64,000 bases of DNA. Origin: Photobacterium kagoshimensis. Lineage in GTDB: Bacteria > Pseudomonadota > Gammaproteobacteria > Enterobacterales > Vibrionaceae. Made by a program: the position numbers and the translations under genes. Within the stretch, counting starts at the first letter, position 1, and each line of letters begins with the position of its first letter. The notes beneath the pieces were generated by a model. It was given only the letters and a program-made list of their open reading frames with translations. It was not told the DNA's origin and ran no database searches. Where the stretch lies: positions 434,001 through 498,000 of the forward strand of contig NZ_JAKJSO010000009.1 in NCBI RefSeq assembly GCF_050337045.1, written 5' to 3'. This document shows, piece by piece, positions 59,816 to 64,000 of this stretch.

Positions 59816-61213
59816 ATGAACCGAATTGGTAATGAATTTAATAAACTGGTGAATCGCAGCTTAGATCGCCATGTTCGTTTGGCTGTAACAGGGTTATCCC
59901 GTGCGGGGAAAACGGCCTTTATCACCTCGTTGATTAATCAGCTGATGCACGTTAGCACAAATCCACGTTTGCCATTGTTTACAGCAGTACGTGACGGATA
60001 CTTATTAGGTGCTAAGCGTGTTCCACAGCTTGATTTACATGTACCAAAGTTTGCGTACGATGAAGGGATGAGTGCGTTATTGTCAACCCCGCCAGCGTGG
60101 CCCGATCCAACGCGAGATGTTAGCCAAACTCGCCTAGCTTTGCGTTATAAGCCTCAAAAAGGGCCAATGAAACTGCTGCAAGATACGGCAACACTTTACC
60201 TTGATATTGTTGATTACCCTGGTGAGTGGTTATTGGATTTACCTCTGCTCGACATGAACTTTATCGAGTGGTCGGCACAGCAAGCCAAATTGATGAAAGG
60301 GCAGCGAGAGGCGCTGGCTCAAGACTGGCTGACATTAGGGGCTGAGTTAGATCCCTTTGCTCCTGCGGATGAAGCGCAAATAGAAGCTATTTCTAAAGCG
60401 TTTACTGATTATCTCTATGCGTGTAAATCAGAAGGTGGTTTACATTGGGTACAGCCTGGCCGATTTGTTCTTCCTGGCGAATTAGCGGGCGCCCCAGTAT
60501 TACAGTTTTTCCCTTTTGCGTGGCTACAGCATCACAGTGAAGCTGAATTAGCGCAGGCGGATGAGCACAGTAACTTTGCCATGCTTGAGCAACGTTATAA
60601 GTATTACCAGCAGCATGTGGTGAAAGCGTTTTATCGGGATCACTTTTCGAAGTTTGATCGTCAAATTATTTTGGTTGATTGCCTTCAGCCATTAAACGCA
60701 GGGCCAGAGTCGTTTAATGATATGCGTCAAGCGCTCGATCAATTGATGCAAAGCTTTAAATATGGCCGTAGTTCGCTGATGCGCAGGTTGTTCTCTCCAC
60801 GAATAGATAAAGTACTGTTTGCAGCGACAAAAGCGGATCATGTGACGCCAGAACAGCACCCGAATTTAGTGAGTTTGCTGCAACAGATGGTCAATGAAGC
60901 GTGGCAAACGGCCTCGTTTGAAGGCATTAAAATGGATTGTGTGAGCTTGTCTTCCATTCAAGCGACTGAACCTGGTTTTGTGTCTTACCACGGTCAGCAG
61001 ATGCCCGCATTAAGAGGGCATACACTCGATGAGCAGCCTCAGACAATTTATCCTGGTGAAGTGCCGCGTCGGCTGCCGAATGAGAATTATTGGGAACAGA
61101 ACGGGTTTGATTTTGTGAATTTCAGGCCGTTAGCACAACAAAATGATGAACCATTGCCACATATCCGTATGGATAAGGCGCTGGAGTATTTATTGGGGGA
61201 CAAATTACAATGA
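59816..61213 (+). CDS. ycjX: YcjX, DUF463 P-loop GTPase-like protein
   Basis: A 465-residue YcjX family protein. The P-loop is AVTGLSRAGKTAFITSLINQ (about 24-43), followed by DYPGEWLLDLPLL (DxxGE, about 135-147) and an AATKADHV motif (about 338-345) resembling the NKxD-type base-recognition motif. It is a stress-linked protein usually found in the Psp regulon of E. coli. Start at 59816 (MNRIGNEFNKLVNRSLDRHV) fits the family. Overlaps ycjF by four bases. Confidence 0.92.
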   Translation: MNRIGNEFNKLVNRSLDRHVRLAVTGLSRAGKTAFITSLINQLMHVSTNPRLPLFTAVRDGYLLGAKRVPQLDLHVPKFAYDEGMSALLSTPPAWPDPTRDVSQTRLALRYKPQKGPMKLLQDTATLYLDIVDYPGEWLLDLPLLDMNFIEWSAQQAKLMKGQREALAQDWLTLGAELDPFAPADEAQIEAISKAFTDYLYACKSEGGLHWVQPGRFVLPGELAGAPVLQFFPFAWLQHHSEAELAQADEHSNFAMLEQRYKYYQQHVVKAFYRDHFSKFDRQIILVDCLQPLNAGPESFNDMRQALDQLMQSFKYGRSSLMRRLFSPRIDKVLFAATKADHVTPEQHPNLVSLLQQMVNEAWQTASFEGIKMDCVSLSSIQATEPGFVSYHGQQMPALRGHTLDEQPQTIYPGEVPRRLPNENYWEQNGFDFVNFRPLAQQNDEPLPHIRMDKALEYLLGDKLQ

Positions 61214-62250
61214 GCCAACAACCTCAAGACTTAAAAAGAAAAGTCGTGTTTGATGAACCTCAAGAGGCCGAGATTGATCTTGAGTTAAATAGCCAACTTA
61301 AATTTGCTGGCGACAATACCTTTCTGCCTGAAACGACACCAGAGGCTGATACCGATATTAGCCTTGAAAAGGATTTAGAAAGAACGCTGGCCAAGTCAAA
61401 GAAAAGTAGCGGTTGGTTTAAAGGCTTGCTGGTGGCAGGTGCCGCTATGGTGGGCTGGCAAACGGTCGATTATGTGGTTACTGCTTACCAAGGTGGTGAC
61501 TGGCTAGCATTGGGGTGGAGCGGCATTACTGCGGCAATCGCCACCATGGGTATCACAGCTTTAGGGCGCGAATTGTTTAAATTACGCCGCCTTAAGCAAC
61601 GCCAAACAGAGCGCGATCAAGCCCAAGCATTATTGGATGCTGATGGTATGGGGCAGGGTAAGGCATTTTGCACCAAGCTTGCTAAGCAAAGTGGCATTCA
61701 TAGTGAACATGCAGGGTATGATCGTTGGCAACAATCGTTAGCAGCGACTCATAACGACCGTGAAGTTATCGTACTTTATGATCAAATGGTGATGTCACAA
61801 CAAGATAAACTTGCTCGTCGCTTAGTCAGTAAATATTCGAGCGAAGCGGCATTAATGGTGGCATTAAGTCCATTAGCCATTGCTGACATGTTGCTGGTGG
61901 CTTGGCGTAACTTTCGCTTGATCGAGCAAATTTCTACTGTTTATGGGGTAGAGCTCGGTTATTGGTCGCGCATTCGTTTAGTGAAGCTAGTACTGACTAA
62001 TATGGCGCTGGCAGGAGCCAGTGAGGTGGTTGCTGATACAGGCATGAATATGCTGTCGATGGATATCGCTGGTCGTGTTTCTACCCGTGTCGCTCAAGGT
62101 GTGGGGATTGGACTATTGACCGCAAGACTTGGCCTAAAGGCGATGGCATTAATGCGTCCGCTACCATGGCAAGAGGGAACCCAGCCCAAACTGGGTGAAA
62201 TACGTCGCGACTTATTAGCGCAATTAACCAAGAAACAAGATGATGCGTAA
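61210..62250 (+). CDS. ycjF: YcjF, UPF0283 (DUF697) membrane protein
   Basis: A 346-residue protein with an acidic N-terminal region (about 1-65), two close membrane spans (about 72-90 and 97-120), a cytoplasmic region, and a C-terminal hydrophobic DUF697 region (about 215-325). KRKVVFDEPQEAEI near the start and LVAWRNFRLIEQISTVYGVE are typical of YcjF. The function is unknown. It is encoded with ycjX as in E. coli, and a terminator follows at 62286. Confidence 0.9.
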   Translation: MSQQPQDLKRKVVFDEPQEAEIDLELNSQLKFAGDNTFLPETTPEADTDISLEKDLERTLAKSKKSSGWFKGLLVAGAAMVGWQTVDYVVTAYQGGDWLALGWSGITAAIATMGITALGRELFKLRRLKQRQTERDQAQALLDADGMGQGKAFCTKLAKQSGIHSEHAGYDRWQQSLAATHNDREVIVLYDQMVMSQQDKLARRLVSKYSSEAALMVALSPLAIADMLLVAWRNFRLIEQISTVYGVELGYWSRIRLVKLVLTNMALAGASEVVADTGMNMLSMDIAGRVSTRVAQGVGIGLLTARLGLKAMALMRPLPWQEGTQPKLGEIRRDLLAQLTKKQDDA

Positions 62251-62556
62251 TTTATAACATACGCGACATATTTCAATATTGAGTTTAAAGGCAACCTCGA
62301 GTTGCCTTTTTCTCGTCTGCTATTTTTTCGGACGATATATCTCGATCTGACTTTGATTTAGTTTACTCATATTTACTTGCTGAATGTGCCATGTTGCTGA
62401 AGTCGGCGACAGCAGTCAGATTTTGACTCGCTTAGCTGATCTTGAGCACATTTAACTCGATAATTGTTACAGGTTATCAGGCTCTACTTGACTCAAATTA
62501 CACATCGACGCACACTTCAACTGTCAGGAATAGTTGACACTTTTGGAGTGGAAAAT
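62251..62556. other. Intergenic region between ycjF and tyrR
   Basis: 306 bases with the ycjF terminator at the left end and the tyrR leader at the right. I looked for a TyrR box (autoregulation) and saw none close to consensus. Confidence 0.5.
62286..62312 (+). terminator. Terminator after ycjF
   Basis: Hairpin AAAGGCAAC / GTTGCCTTT followed by a T-run, about 35 bases after the ycjF stop. Confidence 0.85.
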
Positions 62557-64000
62557 ATGAGGCTACAAGTCTTTTGTGAAGATCGCTTAGGAATAACCCG
62601 TGAATTACTGGATATTCTGACCAATCAGCAGATTGATCTTCGCGGAATTGAAATTGATCGCATTGGCATCATTTATTTAAATTGCCCTGAGATTGAGTTC
62701 GAGCAATTCAGTCAATTAATGTCACAAATACGCCAACTTGATGGTGTCACCGATGTGCGAAAAATTCAGTTTATGCCTAGCGAACGTGAGCATAAAGAGC
62801 TAAGCGCCTTATTAGAAACGCTACCTGATCCAGTTTTTTCAATTAACCTTCACGGCAAGATCGATCTAGCCAATGAAGCGGCTGAGCGTTTAATCGCCAA
62901 GCAGCGTGAAGAGATATTGGGTGAGACGATTCAAACCATTCTGGGCTTTAATTTTCAGCAGTGGTTGGAAAATCAAGCCGGTGAGCATCGCAGTGAAATG
63001 GTGGTGATTTCTGGCTTAGATTACATGATGGAAATCATGCCAGTATTTGTGACGGATGATAATGAAGAGTCGGTCATGGCGAGTGCTGTGGTGCTGCTTA
63101 AATCGCTGTCGGAAGCAAAAATGCCAATCGCGATGCGTAAGATCAGCGGCGATAATGGCTTTGAGCACCTTGTTGGTCAGTCATCTCGTTTTAAGCATCT
63201 GCTATCCCAAGCGAAAAAACTCGCCTTGCTTGATGCGCCGTTATTGATCCAAGGTGAAACAGGTACAGGTAAAGAAATGTTGGCGCGGGCGTGTCATCAG
63301 CGCTCTGTTCGCCGTGACCAACCTTTTATGGTGGTGAACTGTGTCTCTATGCCTGATAACGCTGCGGAGACTGAGCTCTTTGGTTTTGCAGGTAGTGCAA
63401 CCGAGCCCAGCAAAAAAGGGATATTTGAACAAGCGGATGGCGGTACGGTTTTCTTGTATGAAATCGGTGAAATGTCGGCGCACCTTCAAATCAAACTGTT
63501 ACGTTTTTTACAAGATGGCACCTTCCGTCGTGTGGGCGAAGAGCATGAAATTAAGGTTGATTTACGCGTTATTTGTTCAACCCAAAAGAAATTACCCGAT
63601 TTGATCACGGCTGGGCAATTTCGCGAAGATTTATATTACCGTCTTAATGTGCTGGCGTTAGTCGTACCGCCACTACGTGAACGCACCGCAGATATTGTCC
63701 CACTTGCTGATTTATTCTTATCGCAATTTGCCCAAGAGCTGCAACAGCCAAAACCAAATATCTCCGATAAATTGGCACAGTATCTGAGCCAATATGCTTG
63801 GCCTGGAAATATTCGTCAGCTCAGAAATGTATTGTTTCGCGCAATGACTCAAGTGGATAGTGAGGAGCTGGAAATTGAAGATATTCAATTACCTGAAAAT
63901 GAAACCACCAGCATCATTAGTGACGAAATTCTTGATGGATCTTTAGATGACATCATGAAGCGGTACGAGTCGGGTATTTTGAATAATTTGTATAAGAGCT
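62557..64000 (+). CDS. tyrR: TyrR, aromatic amino acid-responsive regulator (3' end beyond window)
   Basis: The frame runs open from ATG 62557 (GGAG nine bases upstream) to the window edge, giving 481 of about 513 residues; the C-terminal HTH is missing. The N-terminal ACT-like domain (MRLQVFCEDRLGITRELLDI) and a PAS domain (about 78-185: LPDPVFSINLHGKIDLANEA) are followed by an AAA+ domain (about 205-430: LIQGETGTGKEMLARA, EIGEMSAHLQIKLLRFLQDG, TFRRVGEEHE, YAWPGNIRQLRN). GAFTGA is absent (GFAGSATEPSKKG), as in E. coli TyrR. The Walker B has FLYEIGEM where LLDEIGEM is expected, a possible loss of the metal-binding Asp. With tyrP and the trp/aro genes this is the window's aromatic regulator. 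Confidence 0.93.
   Translation, partial: MRLQVFCEDRLGITRELLDILTNQQIDLRGIEIDRIGIIYLNCPEIEFEQFSQLMSQIRQLDGVTDVRKIQFMPSEREHKELSALLETLPDPVFSINLHGKIDLANEAAERLIAKQREEILGETIQTILGFNFQQWLENQAGEHRSEMVVISGLDYMMEIMPVFVTDDNEESVMASAVVLLKSLSEAKMPIAMRKISGDNGFEHLVGQSSRFKHLLSQAKKLALLDAPLLIQGETGTGKEMLARACHQRSVRRDQPFMVVNCVSMPDNAAETELFGFAGSATEPSKKGIFEQADGGTVFLYEIGEMSAHLQIKLLRFLQDGTFRRVGEEHEIKVDLRVICSTQKKLPDLITAGQFREDLYYRLNVLALVVPPLRERTADIVPLADLFLSQFAQELQQPKPNISDKLAQYLSQYAWPGNIRQLRNVLFRAMTQVDSEELEIEDIQLPENETTSIISDEILDGSLDDIMKRYESGILNNLYKS

Noticed and set aside
62251..62556. Autoregulatory TyrR box upstream of tyrR
   Set aside because: Stretches such as TTTACTCATATTTACT are AT-rich but lack the TGTAAA/TTTACA symmetry.
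1..64000. Search for tRNA/rRNA genes, insertion sequences, prophage, toxin-antitoxin pairs, restriction systems or a defence island
   Set aside because: No such element was recognised by eye. The window is mainly conserved core chromosome; a tool-based scan could still find a small non-coding RNA.

Overview
The window reads as ordinary, well-kept chromosome of a marine gammaproteobacterium of the family Vibrionaceae. Photobacterium is my best guess, from protein character, moderate GC and gene order. Most genes have close Escherichia coli counterparts, and several E. coli gene neighbourhoods are kept almost intact: trp-rnm-yciO-rluB-yciK-sohB-yciN-topA-(cysB), gyrA/ubiG/nrdAB-yfaE, serC...aroA-cmk-rpsA-ihfB-lapAB-pyrF, and sapABCDF/pspF-pspABC-ycjXF-tyrR. 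I see no rRNA, tRNA, CRISPR array, insertion sequence, prophage or defence island, and no clearly new multi-gene system.

Layout. 1-2.5 kb: tail of a probable LysR-type regulator, a DUF2058 gene, a small membrane protein and a dicarboxylate/amino-acid symporter. 2.8-10.7 kb: a complete minus-strand tryptophan operon, leader peptide-DAHP synthase-trpE-trpG-trpD-trpCF-trpB-trpA, with a TrpR operator, an attenuator and a final terminator. It is unusual in carrying a type I-beta DAHP synthase as first structural gene. 10.8-19.4 kb: rnm, yciO, rluB, yciK, sohB, a DUF805 gene, yciN and topA. 19.5-23.1 kb: an insert relative to E. coli between topA and cysB, holding an eight-copy 8-bp tandem repeat, miaE, a coiled-coil membrane protein and an AT-rich diguanylate cyclase. 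23.4-31.8 kb: cysB, a methyltransferase, a TSUP transporter, a GGDEF-EAL protein, a TyrP-like aromatic amino-acid carrier with a TyrR box, and a CinA-like protein whose deamidase domain looks dead. 31.9-41.1 kb: yfaE-nrdB-nrdA with paired NrdR boxes and a DnaA box, a HAD phosphatase, ubiG, a possible 48-residue membrane peptide, and gyrA. 41.3-51.4 kb: serC, GNAT and NUDIX genes on the opposite strand, aroA, cmk, rpsA (leader with GGA-loop hairpins and no good ribosome-binding site), ihfB, lapA-lapB, pyrF and a solitary type IV prepilin. 51.5-62.3 kb: sapABCDF, pspF, the sigma54-dependent psp operon, ycjX and ycjF. 62.6 kb to the end: tyrR, cut by the window edge.

How it fits together. Aromatic amino acid metabolism is heavily represented: DAHP synthase, aroA, the whole trp pathway, a TyrP-type carrier, and TyrR itself with a credible TyrR box at the carrier. 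Envelope stress and maintenance (psp, lapAB, sap, sohB) and nucleotide/DNA supply (nrdAB, gyrA, topA, cmk, pyrF) make up most of the rest. The best observations are regulatory and small-scale: the trp attenuator/operator with the DAHP synthase gene inside it, the NrdR/DnaA array, the rpsA leader, the octamer repeat, a Walker B Asp-to-Tyr change in TyrR, and a degenerate CinA. All functions are inferred from reading the sequence; no database search was run.
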